From positions 186,001 to 250,000 of the forward strand of contig NZ_RJUL01000002.1 in NCBI RefSeq assembly GCF_003751625.1: 64,000 bases of DNA. Direction: 5' to 3'. The position numbers and the translations under genes were made by a program. A model generated the notes under the pieces. That model was not told the DNA's origin and searched no databases. It saw nothing but the letters and a program-made list of their open reading frames with translations. The stretch is from Gallaecimonas pentaromativorans. Lineage in GTDB: Bacteria; Pseudomonadota; Gammaproteobacteria; Enterobacterales; Gallaecimonadaceae. Shown piece after piece: positions 32,636 to 41,420 of the stretch. The stretch's first letter is position 1; each line of letters begins with the position of its first letter.

Positions 32636-33688
32636 ATGGCATCCAGAAAACACGACAACCTGCTCGGTCAGGCCAATAGCTTCCTTGAGGTAATAGAACA
32701 GGTGTCCAGGGCCGCGCCCCTCAATAAGCCGGTGCTCATCATAGGGGAAAGGGGTACCGGTAAGGAACTCATTGCCGAGCGTTTGCACTTTTTGTCGAGC
32801 CGTTGGGACCAGAGCTACCTCAAGCTCAACTGCGCCGCCTTGAATGAAAACCTGCTGGAATCCGAATTATTCGGGTACGAGCAAGGGGCCTTTACCGGCG
32901 CCGCCAAACGCCACAGCGGCCGCTTTGAACGGGCCGACGGCGGCACCTTGTTTCTGGACGAATTGGCCAACACCTCGGGGCTTATTCAGGAAAAACTGCT
33001 GCGGGTCATCGAATACGGTGAGTACGAGCGGGTTGGCGGCAGCCAAACCTTAAAATCCGACGTGCGCCTAGTGTGTGCCACCAACGAAGATTTACCCACC
33101 CTGGCCGAGCGCGGCGCCTTTCGGGCCGACCTTTTAGACCGGCTGGCCTTTGACGTTATTACCCTGCCTCCCCTTCGGGAGCGGCGCGAAGACATCATGG
33201 TGCTGGCCGAGCACTTCGCCATCAACATGGCTCGCCAGTTGGATCAGCCGCTGTTCTCGGGCTTTACCAAAAAGGCCCAGCAGCTGCTCCTTGATCACCA
33301 CTGGCCAGGCAACATCCGGGAACTTAAAAACGTGGTAGAGCGCTCGGTCTACCGCCACAACAACCCGGATTTGCCGGTACACCAAATCATCCTTGACCCC
33401 TTCGAGTCGCCCTGGCGGCCAAAGCACCAGGTGCGCACCCAGGACAGAGCGGTGCAGGCCGCCTCCCCTTCTGCCCCCCAAAGCCAGGGCGCCAGCCATG
33501 GGGGGGCGCTGAGTTTTCCGCTGGATTTTAGAACCCTGACCCAGGAGTTTGAGGTGCAGGTGCTCACCGAGGCGCTCAAGGCCAACCAGTACAACCAAAA
33601 GCGCAGCGCCGACGCCCTGGGGCTGACCTACCACCAATTGCGGGGCATACTGCGTAAGTACGAATTACTGGGCGCAGACGAGAGCTGA
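32636..33688 (+). CDS. pspF: Psp operon activator PspF
   Basis: A 350-residue sigma-54 enhancer-binding protein without a sensory N-terminal domain. The AAA+ core begins almost at residue 5: Walker A GERGTGKELIAERLH (about 37), the sigma-54-contact loop GAFTGA (about 85), Walker B GGTLFLDELAN and the arginine-finger region RADLLDRLAF. The C-terminal Fis-type helix-turn-helix is NQKRSADALGLTYHQLRGIL. It is about 25 residues longer than E. coli PspF, from a Pro/Ala/Ser linker before the HTH. It is divergent from pspA and upstream of sapA. Confidence 0.95.
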   Translation: MASRKHDNLLGQANSFLEVIEQVSRAAPLNKPVLIIGERGTGKELIAERLHFLSSRWDQSYLKLNCAALNENLLESELFGYEQGAFTGAAKRHSGRFERADGGTLFLDELANTSGLIQEKLLRVIEYGEYERVGGSQTLKSDVRLVCATNEDLPTLAERGAFRADLLDRLAFDVITLPPLRERREDIMVLAEHFAINMARQLDQPLFSGFTKKAQQLLLDHHWPGNIRELKNVVERSVYRHNNPDLPVHQIILDPFESPWRPKHQVRTQDRAVQAASPSAPQSQGASHGGALSFPLDFRTLTQEFEVQVLTEALKANQYNQKRSADALGLTYHQLRGILRKYELLGADES

Positions 33689-33790
33689 CAGATGACATTA
33701 AAGGTAAAGGACGCCAAGGGTTTGGAAGGAGTCAGTCAACAGTGGTAGAGTTCGCCTCCCGTTCTTTAACATCGACTGACGGCATGGGTT

Positions 33791-35401
33791 ATGCTGGCTA
33801 ACCGTATCCTGGTGTTGGGCGTGCTGGGCCTGTTGCTCAGCGGCTGCTCTGACAATCATAAAAGCCTTGTGCAACAGGGCCTTGTCTATTGTTCAGAGGG
33901 CAACCCCGAAACCTTTAATCCCCAGCTTGGCACCTCCGGCACCACCGCCGATGCCACCGCCAATCAGTTGTATGACAAGCTCATCGATATCGATCCCAAG
34001 ACCGGTAAGGTCATCCCCCGGTTGGCCCAAAGCTGGCAGATGAGCCCCGATGGCCTGCGTTACACCTTTGAGCTGAGAAAGGGTGTGCAATTTCACACCA
34101 CGTCTTATTTCACCCCCAGCCGCGATTTTAATGCCGACGATGTGATTTTCAGCTTCCGCCGCCAGTGGGACCAAAACGACCCTTATCACAACGTCTCGGG
34201 GGGCGATTACCCCTTCTTTGATGCCGTGGGCCTGGGGATGCAGCTGCACAGCATTATCCGCGACAACGACTATCAGGTGACCTTCGTTCTTAACCGGCCC
34301 AACGCCTCGTTTTTGTCGAATCTTGCCACCGATTACGCCGTTATTCTCTCGGCCGAATACGCCAATACCCTGTTGGCCGAAAACCACCCCGAGCAAATCG
34401 ACAACGAGCCCATCGGCACCGGCCCTTTTGTTTTCGAAAGCTACCGCAAAGACAGCTTTATCCGCTTCAAGGCCAACCCCGATTACTGGGACGGCAAGGT
34501 AGCGGTGAACCCGCTTATCTTCGACATCACCAAGAAAAGCTCGCGGCGCCTGGCCAAACTGGTGACCGGCGAATGCGACGTGATGGGCTTGCCGCTGGCC
34601 TCGGAAATTGGCGAGATTCAAAAGCACAAAGAGCTGAAGTTGCAATCAGAGCCCGGCCTTAATGTGGGCTTCTGGGCCTTTAACACCGAGCGCCCGCCCC
34701 TTAACGACCCGAGGGTGCGCCAGGCGTTGTCGCTGGCCATCGACCACAACACCATCATGCAGGCGGTCTATTACGGCACCGGCTCGGCGGCCAATTCGCT
34801 GCTGCCGCCAAGCTCCTGGGCCTATGACGACAATTTGCCCCAGAACAAGCAAAACCTGGCCAAGGCCCGGGAGCTGTTAAACGACGTGGGCCTGGAAAAC
34901 GGCTTTAACCTCGATGTGTGGGCGATGCCGGTATCGCGCTCCTACAACCCCAATGCCCGCAAGATGGCCGAGCTTATCCAGTCAGATTTGGCCGCCATCA
35001 ACGTCAAAGTGCGCATCGTCACCTACGACTGGAACACCTTTCGCCGGCGCCTGGCCCGTGGCGAGCACGACTCGGTGCTGATTGGCTGGTCGGCCGACAA
35101 CACCGACCCGGACAACTTCTTTACTCCCACCCTAAGCTGCGCCGCTATGGCCAGCGGCAACAACAGGGCCAACTGGTGCGACCCGGACTTTGACGCCATC
35201 CTGGCCAAGGCCCTGCTCACCCCGGACCGGGATAAACGCAAGGCCTACTACCTGGAGGCCCAGCAGTATCTTGCCAAGGCGGTGCCGGTGGTGCCCATCG
35301 CCCACGGCCTGCGCTTTTTGGCCAGCCGCAAAAACATCGACGGCGTGCAGCTGCATCCCTTTGGCGCCATCAGCTTTGCCAAGGCCAGGAGGGTACAATA
35401 A
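33791..35401 (+). CDS. sapA: Peptide ABC transporter substrate-binding lipoprotein SapA
   Basis: A 536-residue periplasmic solute-binding protein of the DppA/OppA class. Residues 1-19 form a lipoprotein signal (VLGLLLSGC, with the lipobox Cys), so it should be membrane-anchored. E. coli SapA has an ordinary signal peptide instead. GLVYCSEGNPETFNPQ, FTPSRDFNADDVIFSFRRQW and GWSADNTDPDNFFTPTLSCA match SapA of enterobacteria. It binds peptides, and in pathogens SapA protects against antimicrobial peptides. It begins the five-gene sap operon, next to pspF as in E. coli. Confidence 0.92.
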   Translation: MLANRILVLGVLGLLLSGCSDNHKSLVQQGLVYCSEGNPETFNPQLGTSGTTADATANQLYDKLIDIDPKTGKVIPRLAQSWQMSPDGLRYTFELRKGVQFHTTSYFTPSRDFNADDVIFSFRRQWDQNDPYHNVSGGDYPFFDAVGLGMQLHSIIRDNDYQVTFVLNRPNASFLSNLATDYAVILSAEYANTLLAENHPEQIDNEPIGTGPFVFESYRKDSFIRFKANPDYWDGKVAVNPLIFDITKKSSRRLAKLVTGECDVMGLPLASEIGEIQKHKELKLQSEPGLNVGFWAFNTERPPLNDPRVRQALSLAIDHNTIMQAVYYGTGSAANSLLPPSSWAYDDNLPQNKQNLAKARELLNDVGLENGFNLDVWAMPVSRSYNPNARKMAELIQSDLAAINVKVRIVTYDWNTFRRRLARGEHDSVLIGWSADNTDPDNFFTPTLSCAAMASGNNRANWCDPDFDAILAKALLTPDRDKRKAYYLEAQQYLAKAVPVVPIAHGLRFLASRKNIDGVQLHPFGAISFAKARRVQ

Positions 35402-36433
35402 GTGCTGTACTACACCCTTCGCCGCCTCAACCTTTTTATCATCACCTTCCTGCTGTTGGCGGTGGTGTCGTTCAGCCTGACCCACCTGGGGCCGGGCAGC
35501 GGCCTTAGCCATCTGGCCAACACCGACGGCCTGGGGCCGGGGCAAATCGCGGCGCTGCGTACCCATTACCACCTTGACGACAACCTGGTGGTGCAGTTTG
35601 GCTATTACCTGGAGCGCATTTTCACCGGCGACTGGGGCTACTCGCTGAGTAACGGCGAGCCGGTGTTTGCGGCGCTGACCCGCACCCTGCCGGCCACCTT
35701 GGAGCTGATTTTGGCGGCCATGTTGCTGGCCTTGCTGATTGGCATTCCTACCGGCGCCTTTGCCGCCGTGTACCGAAAGTCCGGTACCGATTACGCGGTG
35801 CAGGGCCTGGCGCTGTTCGGCTATTCCATTCCCATCTACTGGTGGGCGCTGATCCTGGTGATGCTGTTCTCCCTGAAACTCGGTTGGTTGCCGGTGTCGG
35901 GAAGGCTCAGCCTTCTGTATGAAATTCCCGCCAAGACCGGCTTTTTGCTGGTGGACATTTGGCTGTCCAAGGTGCCCTATCGCCTTGAGGCCCTGCGCGA
36001 CGCCCTGGCGCACCTGGTGATGCCAACCCTGGTACTGGCCACGGTGCCCACCGCCGTGGTGGCGCGCCTGACCCGCACTTCGCTTCGGGACGTGCTGAAA
36101 AAGAACTACATTCGCGCCGCCCGCGCCAGGGGCGGCTCCATGTGGCGGGTGGTGCGCCGCCACGGCCTGCATAACGCCCTGTTGCCGGTAGGGCGAATCT
36201 TGGGCCTGCAATTCTCGGCGCTTATTTCCGGCGCCATCATCACCGAGAGCATTTTCGACTGGCCTGGGGTGGGCAACTACCTTATCAACAGCATTTATTC
36301 ACGGGACTACCCGGCCATCCAGGGCTGCCTGCTGATGATCTCCACTTTTGTTATCCTGGTCAGCGTGGTGAACGACATTATCTTTACCGCCATGGACCCC
36401 TTACACCGAAAACGCCTCCATGCAGAGTCCTAA
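35402..36433 (+). CDS. sapB: ABC transporter permease SapB
   Basis: A 343-residue inner-membrane permease of the DppB/OppB type. It starts at the GTG directly after the sapA stop. An N-terminal membrane helix (LFIITFLLLAVVSFSLT) and five further hydrophobic segments are visible. The conserved cytoplasmic loop for contact with the ATPase is IRAARARGGSMWRVVRRHGL near residue 240. It forms the membrane channel with SapC. It overlaps sapC by 14 bases. Confidence 0.92.
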   Translation: MLYYTLRRLNLFIITFLLLAVVSFSLTHLGPGSGLSHLANTDGLGPGQIAALRTHYHLDDNLVVQFGYYLERIFTGDWGYSLSNGEPVFAALTRTLPATLELILAAMLLALLIGIPTGAFAAVYRKSGTDYAVQGLALFGYSIPIYWWALILVMLFSLKLGWLPVSGRLSLLYEIPAKTGFLLVDIWLSKVPYRLEALRDALAHLVMPTLVLATVPTAVVARLTRTSLRDVLKKNYIRAARARGGSMWRVVRRHGLHNALLPVGRILGLQFSALISGAIITESIFDWPGVGNYLINSIYSRDYPAIQGCLLMISTFVILVSVVNDIIFTAMDPLHRKRLHAES

Positions 36434-37313
36434 CCTTTACGCCGAAGAGCGCATCCCGTCGCCGCTGGTGCATACCTGGCGGGCGTTTCGTAAAAGCCCC
36501 CAGGCCATGGTGGGCCTGTACATCATTGCCGCCTTGCTGCTGGCCGCCATTTTCGGCCCCTGGCTGGCGCCCTTTGACCCTCAGGCTCAGCACCCCGACG
36601 CCCTCTTGGTGCCGCCCTCTTGGGCCCAAAACGGCCATGTGGATTACTTTGTCGGTACCGACGACCTTGGCCGGGACTTGTTGTCGCGGCTGCTGTTCGG
36701 CGCCCGCCTGACCTTCGGCTCGGCGCTGTTGGTGGTGACCGCCGCCTCGGTGCTGGGAGTAGTACTGGGGGCCATTTCCGGCACCTTGAAGGGCCTGCAG
36801 GGCTCGATACTGCACCATTTCCTCGACACCTTGCTGTCTATCCCCTCGGTGCTGCTGGCCATCTTCTTTGTGGCTATCCAGGGCCCGGGGCTGGGCTCGG
36901 CGCTGATTGCCGTATGGCTGGCACTGGTACCGCAGTTTGTGCGGGTTACCCACGACGCCGTGGCCTCGGAAATGGAAAAGGAATACGTGGTCGCGGCGCG
37001 CCTGGACGGCGTAGGCCGGTTTCGGCTCTTGTGGGACGTTATCCTCCCCAATGTGGGGGATGCCATCGTCCACCAATACGCACTTGGGCTGTCGGCAGCA
37101 GTGCTGGACATCAGCGCCCTGGGCTTTTTGAACCTGGGCGCCCAGGCGCCGCTGTCCGAATGGGGCACCATGCTGGCCGGCGCCACCGATTTGGCCTACC
37201 TCGCTCCCTGGACCATTACCCTGCCGGGGGTTGCCATCATTACCACCGTCATCGCCATCAACCTGGTGGGCGACGGCCTGCGCCAGGCCCTCAATGCCCG
37301 GATGGAGCAATAA
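36420..37313 (+). CDS. sapC: ABC transporter permease SapC
   Basis: A 297-residue DppC/OppC-type permease. The N-terminal cytoplasmic part (SPLVHTWRAFRKSPQAMVGL) precedes the first of about six membrane helices. VGTDDLGRDLLSRLLFGARL is the typical periplasmic-side motif, and YVVAARLDGVGRFRLLWDVI is the coupling loop for the ATPase. It is co-translated with sapB and is followed immediately by sapD. Confidence 0.93.
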   Translation: MQSPNLYAEERIPSPLVHTWRAFRKSPQAMVGLYIIAALLLAAIFGPWLAPFDPQAQHPDALLVPPSWAQNGHVDYFVGTDDLGRDLLSRLLFGARLTFGSALLVVTAASVLGVVLGAISGTLKGLQGSILHHFLDTLLSIPSVLLAIFFVAIQGPGLGSALIAVWLALVPQFVRVTHDAVASEMEKEYVVAARLDGVGRFRLLWDVILPNVGDAIVHQYALGLSAAVLDISALGFLNLGAQAPLSEWGTMLAGATDLAYLAPWTITLPGVAIITTVIAINLVGDGLRQALNARMEQ

Positions 37314-38315
37314 ATGAGCGCGCTGTTGGATATCCGCAACCTCACCATTTCCCTCGACACCCCCCAAGGGCGGGTTCAGGCGGTAGAGAAGGTCAACTTG
37401 CTGATCAACGAAGGCGAGATCCAGGGCCTAGTGGGCGAGTCGGGCTCGGGTAAGTCTTTGGTGGCCAAAGCCATTTTGGGCCTGCAAAGCGACAGCTGGC
37501 ATGTCCATGCCGATCGCATGCACTGGAAGGGGGTGGAGCTTTCCGATCTGCCCATGGAAGACCGCCGCGAGCTGATTGGCCGCGAGCTGGGTTTTATCTT
37601 CCAAGAGCCCATGACCTGCCTCGACCCAATGCTGACCGTGGCCCAGCACCTATTTGAGGCCTTGCCCCACCACCAGTGCCCAGTACCCTTTTGGAATCTC
37701 TATGGTCGCCGTCGCTGGCGCGCCCAGGAAGCCAAGGCGCTGCTGCACCGGGTAGGCATTCCCATGCACAAAAGGGTATTGGCCAGTTACCCCCATGAGC
37801 TTTCTGAGGGCCTGTGCCAAAAGGTGATGATCGCCATGGCCATTGCCAGCGGCCCCAAGCTCATCATTGCCGACGAACCCACGGCGCAGATGGAAGTGAC
37901 CACCGAGGCGCGGATCTTCGGCCTGCTGGCGAAACTCAACCAGTTGGGTAACATGTCGGTGCTACTCATTACCCATGACCTTGAGTCCATCAGTAAATGG
38001 AGCCACTCCATCACCGTGATGTACTCGGGGCAAACTGTGGAAGCGGGCCCCACCCAGAGCATTTTGACCCGACCTCATCACCCCTATACCCAGGCGCTGC
38101 TGCGCTCCATCCCCCATTTTGAAGAGGGGCTGGAGCACAAGTCGCACCTGCACACCCTGCCGGGCTCCATTCCGCCGCTCCAGCACCTGCCCATCGGCTG
38201 CCAGCTTGGGCCCCGTTGCCCAAGGGCCCAGCGAAAATGCGTGGAAAAACCTCTGGTTAAAGACCTCAAGGGCCACCGCTTTGCCTGCCACTACCCCATT
38301 AACATGGAGGACTGA
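37314..38315 (+). CDS. sapD: ABC transporter ATP-binding protein SapD
   Basis: A 333-residue ATPase. Walker A is GESGSGKSLVAKAILG (about 42). Where the signature LSGGQ is expected the sequence reads LSEGLCQKVMIAMAIA, a known deviation in SapD proteins. Walker B is LIIADEPTAQMEV. The C-terminal oligopeptide-transporter extension has Cys residues (CQLGPRCPRAQRKC, then FACHYP), which can bind an iron-sulphur cluster in relatives. E. coli SapD is linked to potassium uptake through Trk. It is the fourth gene of sapABCDF. Confidence 0.93.
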   Translation: MSALLDIRNLTISLDTPQGRVQAVEKVNLLINEGEIQGLVGESGSGKSLVAKAILGLQSDSWHVHADRMHWKGVELSDLPMEDRRELIGRELGFIFQEPMTCLDPMLTVAQHLFEALPHHQCPVPFWNLYGRRRWRAQEAKALLHRVGIPMHKRVLASYPHELSEGLCQKVMIAMAIASGPKLIIADEPTAQMEVTTEARIFGLLAKLNQLGNMSVLLITHDLESISKWSHSITVMYSGQTVEAGPTQSILTRPHHPYTQALLRSIPHFEEGLEHKSHLHTLPGSIPPLQHLPIGCQLGPRCPRAQRKCVEKPLVKDLKGHRFACHYPINMED

Positions 38316-38317
38316 GC

Positions 38318-39088
38318 ATGGCCCTTTTGGAAGTAAACGAACTGTCCAAGACCTACGCGACCCGTGACGGCTTTTTCAAAAAAAGCCGGATCATGGCCGT
38401 TGCTCCCCTGTCCTTTACTCTGGAAGCGGGCCAGACGCTGGCCATTGTGGGTGAAACCGGTTCGGGTAAAACCACGGTGGCCAAGCTCTTGGTGGGGGCC
38501 GAAAAGGCCAGCAGCGGCGAGGTAAAACTGGGCGGCGAGCCGTTAACCCTGCACTCGCCCCAGGCCTGCCGTTCCATTCGCATGATTTTCCAAGACCCCT
38601 CCACCACCCTTAACCCCAGAGTGACCATAGGCCGGCAACTGGAAGAGCCCTTAAAGCTCAATACCGACCTGACCCCAGCCCAGCGCCAGGCCAAAATCGA
38701 AACCACCCTGGTACGGGCCGGTTTGCTGGCCGAACACGCCGACTACTACCCGCACATGATCTCCGGCGGCCAAAAGCAGCGGGTGGCTCTGGCCCGGGCG
38801 CTGATCCTCGGGCCCAAGGTGCTGGTGTGCGACGAAGCCCTGGCGGCCCTGGACGTGTCGCTTCGCGGGCAAATCCTCAACTTCATGCTCGACGAGCAGA
38901 AAAAGCACAAGCTCTCTTACGTGTTTGTGTCCCATAACATGGGCATCGTCAAACACATCTCCGATCAGGTGCTGGTGATGCATCACGGTGAGGTGGTGGA
39001 GCGCGGGCCGACAGAGGTAGTGTTTAGCGACCCCCAGCATGAGGTGACCCGCCGCATGCTGATGGCCCAGAACCTGCTGGGCAATTGA
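38318..39088 (+). CDS. sapF: ABC transporter ATP-binding protein SapF
   Basis: A 256-residue ATPase that pairs with SapD. It has Walker A GETGSGKTTVAKLLVG (about 46), the signature ISGGQKQRVALARAL, and Walker B VLVCDEALAALDVS followed by the switch His in VFVSHNMGIVKHIS. The signature is canonical here, in contrast to SapD, so each dimer probably has one good and one altered ATP site. It is the last gene of the operon and is followed by a terminator. Confidence 0.93.
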   Translation: MALLEVNELSKTYATRDGFFKKSRIMAVAPLSFTLEAGQTLAIVGETGSGKTTVAKLLVGAEKASSGEVKLGGEPLTLHSPQACRSIRMIFQDPSTTLNPRVTIGRQLEEPLKLNTDLTPAQRQAKIETTLVRAGLLAEHADYYPHMISGGQKQRVALARALILGPKVLVCDEALAALDVSLRGQILNFMLDEQKKHKLSYVFVSHNMGIVKHISDQVLVMHHGEVVERGPTEVVFSDPQHEVTRRMLMAQNLLGN

Positions 39089-39114
39089 AAAAGGCCGCTG
39101 ATGCGGCCTTTTTC
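39086..39114. terminator. Terminator between sapF and mtnK
   Basis: AAAAAGGCCGC-TGAT-GCGGCCTTTTT is symmetric and lies at the convergent ends of sapF and mtnK. Confidence 0.85.
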
Positions 39115-40297
39115 ATGCAGCGGCGCTAACCGGCGCTTTCTTTAAAAGCTCGCTAAGAAGGCCAATGCTGGTGGCCTCATCGCTGGCCAGTACCAGCGCT
39201 TTGCCAAGGCTCAGAGCCTGTTGCTCGGCCTTAGCGCGCAGTTCATCGTCAAGGCTGGTGATGTCGGCCACGTGAGCCAGGCCCAGGGTGCGGCGGATAA
39301 GCTCGGTACCGGCGTAGCCCAGGGTGTCTTGCAGCACCTTGGCCACGAAGCGGCGCTGGTAACGGGCATTAACAAGGGCCACATCCTTACTGCCCTTTAA
39401 CAGCGCGCTAAAGCGGCTCTCAAAGCGCTGCCAGAACACCAGGCACTGCTCAACCAGCCAGGCGGCGTACGCCTCATTACCCAAGGTATGGTGGCGACAC
39501 CAGGCCAGCAGCAGGTTGCCAATCACCGAGCCCACATCAAAACCAATGGGGCCGAAAAAGCCAAACTCGGCGTCAATCACCTTGAGCTCGCCGGGGCCGG
39601 AGAATACCGAGCCTGAGTGCACGTCACCGTGGAGCAGCGATTGCGGGCAGGACAAAAAGTGCACCTTAAGTTCGGCAACCCGGGCCAGCAGCTCGTCGTC
39701 TTGCCAGAGGGCCTCGGCGCTTTGGCGGCTGGCCGGGAAGATATCGTTGCGCTCGTGCTCGCGGTAAGGGTCGGTAAAGAACAAGTCTTCGGTAATAAGG
39801 CACAGATCGGGGTTGATAAATTGGCTGACCAGGGCCTTTTTCTGTTTCGGGTCGAGCTCGAAATCCGAGTAGGCATAGAGACTATCTGCCAGGTAATCGG
39901 CCAGATTTTGCCCCATGTTATCGACCTTTTCGGCGTTAATGAGGCGCTTTCGCAGCAGTTCAAGGTGGCTTAAATCCTCCTCGACCATGGCGTACTGCTC
40001 GAGATCAAAATCCAGCACCTTCACCACCCACTCGGGGGCCACTTTGCCATGGGCCTTGAGCACCTCGGCTTCGATACGGGCCCGCTCCAGGCTCAGCGGC
40101 CAAGATTCGCCCACGCAGCGGGCGTAAGGCAGCGCCTGTTTGACGATAAAGCTGGAATCGGCCGTTTGCAGGTGGAACACCAGGTTGAGATTGCCATCCC
40201 CTATCTCGCGGCAACTGACATCGGCATCCGCCGCGATGAGTCCACGTTGTTTGGCAAAGGCGACAGCGGCCAGGCTGTCAAAGGCCTGATAAGGCAT
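39113..40297 (-). CDS. mtnK: S-methyl-5-thioribose kinase
   Basis: A 394-residue kinase that phosphorylates methylthioribose with ATP, making the substrate of MtnA. It has a choline-kinase/APH-like fold: the ATP-binding EIGDGNLNLVFHL with IVKQALPYARCVGESWPL, then the catalytic loop SLLHGDVHSGSVF, and IDAEFGFFGPIGFDVGSVIG with the metal-binding Asp/Glu. The ATG at 40297 has GGAG upstream, ahead of an alternative start at 40327. It is divergent from mtnA over a promoter with met boxes. Confidence 0.94.
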   Translation of the reverse strand: MPYQAFDSLAAVAFAKQRGLIAADADVSCREIGDGNLNLVFHLQTADSSFIVKQALPYARCVGESWPLSLERARIEAEVLKAHGKVAPEWVVKVLDFDLEQYAMVEEDLSHLELLRKRLINAEKVDNMGQNLADYLADSLYAYSDFELDPKQKKALVSQFINPDLCLITEDLFFTDPYREHERNDIFPASRQSAEALWQDDELLARVAELKVHFLSCPQSLLHGDVHSGSVFSGPGELKVIDAEFGFFGPIGFDVGSVIGNLLLAWCRHHTLGNEAYAAWLVEQCLVFWQRFESRFSALLKGSKDVALVNARYQRRFVAKVLQDTLGYAGTELIRRTLGLAHVADITSLDDELRAKAEQQALSLGKALVLASDEATSIGLLSELLKKAPVSAAA

Positions 40298-40337
40298 GGC
40301 ACGACTCCGGTATATCGGTATAAACACCCGGAGATTT

Positions 40338-40369
40338 AAACGTAAAAACGTTTAGACGTCTACACCTCT
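40338..40369. promoter_or_regulatory. Four tandem met boxes (MetJ operator)
   Basis: AGACGTCT at 40354-40361 is identical to the MetJ met-box consensus. In phase with it lie AAACGTAA, AAACGTTT and ACACCTCT, matching 5, 6 and 6 of 8 bases. Tandem 8-mers are how MetJ dimers bind co-operatively. The cluster sits between divergent mtnK and mtnA, 41 and 48 bases from their starts. Confidence 0.8.
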
Positions 40370-40416
40370 CTTTTATTCAATGGCAAAATGGCGTTTTTGT
40401 TTGCCACGGACCGACC

Positions 40417-41406
40417 ATGACCCAACGCACAGCCACCGCCCTTCGCTACCAGAACGGTACCCTGGCCATCCTCGACCAACGCGCCCTGCCCAGCGAAACC
40501 CTTTGGGTTGAGGTAAAAGACGCCGACCATCTTGTGGCCCTTATTCAAAGCCTGGCCATTCGCGGTGCGCCCTTGATTGGCATTGCCGCGGTGTTGTTTT
40601 TGGCGGTTGCGGCCAAAGCCGGTAAGGACGCCCGAACCCTCAAGGCCATCAGTGCCCAGCTGCGGGCAAGCCGCCCCACTGCCGTCAACCTGATGAACCT
40701 CTTGGACAGGCTCAACCCGCTGCTGGATAAAGACAGCGCCACCATCGAGGCTGCCGCCGTCGCCCTTTTTGACGAAGACGTGGCCCTTTGTGAGCGCATC
40801 AGTGACGTCGGCCTGCCGCTTTTTAAAAAAGGCTGTCGGGTACTCACCCACTGCAACACCGGTGGCCTGCCCACTGCCGGGCGCGGCACCGCCCTTGGGG
40901 TGGTCACCCGTGCCCAGGAAGCAGGCCTTGCCCCTTTTGTGTGGGTCGATGAAACCCGCCCCCTGGGTCAGGGCTCGCGCCTTACCGCCTATGAGCTAAA
41001 AGAAGCCGGGGTTGCCCATAAACTGCAACCCGACAGCGCTGCCGCCAGCCTCTTTGCCGCCGGCAAGGTTGACTTGGTGGTGGTTGGCGCCGACCGCATC
41101 GCCGCCAACGGCGATACCGCCAACAAGGTCGGTACCCTGATGCTGGCCGTGCTGGCCAAGCATTTTGGCGTGCCCTTTTACATTGCCGCCCCCTGGACCA
41201 CCGTTGACCCGGCCTGCCCTGGCGCGGCGGCCATTCCCATCGAGGACCGCCCGGCAGATGAATTGCTGAGCCTTGGCAACAAGCAACTGGCCCCGAGCGG
41301 CACGGCGACTTACAATCCGGGTTTTGACGTGACACCTGCTACCCTTATCAGCGGCTGGATCACCGACCGGGGGCTGATCACCAACCCCGATGCTTTTTCG
41401 CAATAA
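40417..41406 (+). CDS. mtnA: Methylthioribose-1-phosphate isomerase
   Basis: A 329-residue isomerase of the eIF2B-alpha-like family that turns methylthioribose-1-phosphate into methylthioribulose-1-phosphate. SLAIRGAPLIGIAAVLFLA and VLTHCNTGGLPTAGRGTALG (with the active-site Cys) mark it. VGADRIAANGDTANKVGT holds the Asp that acts in catalysis, and FYIAAPWTTVDP is also diagnostic. It is shorter than the yeast enzyme at about 410 residues, as expected for bacteria. It is followed after 14 bases by the lipoprotein gene. Confidence 0.95.
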   Translation: MTQRTATALRYQNGTLAILDQRALPSETLWVEVKDADHLVALIQSLAIRGAPLIGIAAVLFLAVAAKAGKDARTLKAISAQLRASRPTAVNLMNLLDRLNPLLDKDSATIEAAAVALFDEDVALCERISDVGLPLFKKGCRVLTHCNTGGLPTAGRGTALGVVTRAQEAGLAPFVWVDETRPLGQGSRLTAYELKEAGVAHKLQPDSAAASLFAAGKVDLVVVGADRIAANGDTANKVGTLMLAVLAKHFGVPFYIAAPWTTVDPACPGAAAIPIEDRPADELLSLGNKQLAPSGTATYNPGFDVTPATLISGWITDRGLITNPDAFSQ

Positions 41407-41420
41407 AAGAGATAGGAATC

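Noticed and set aside
33692-33748. 18-codon frame between pspF and sapA
   Set aside because: Too short, with no ribosome-binding site and no recognisable sequence.
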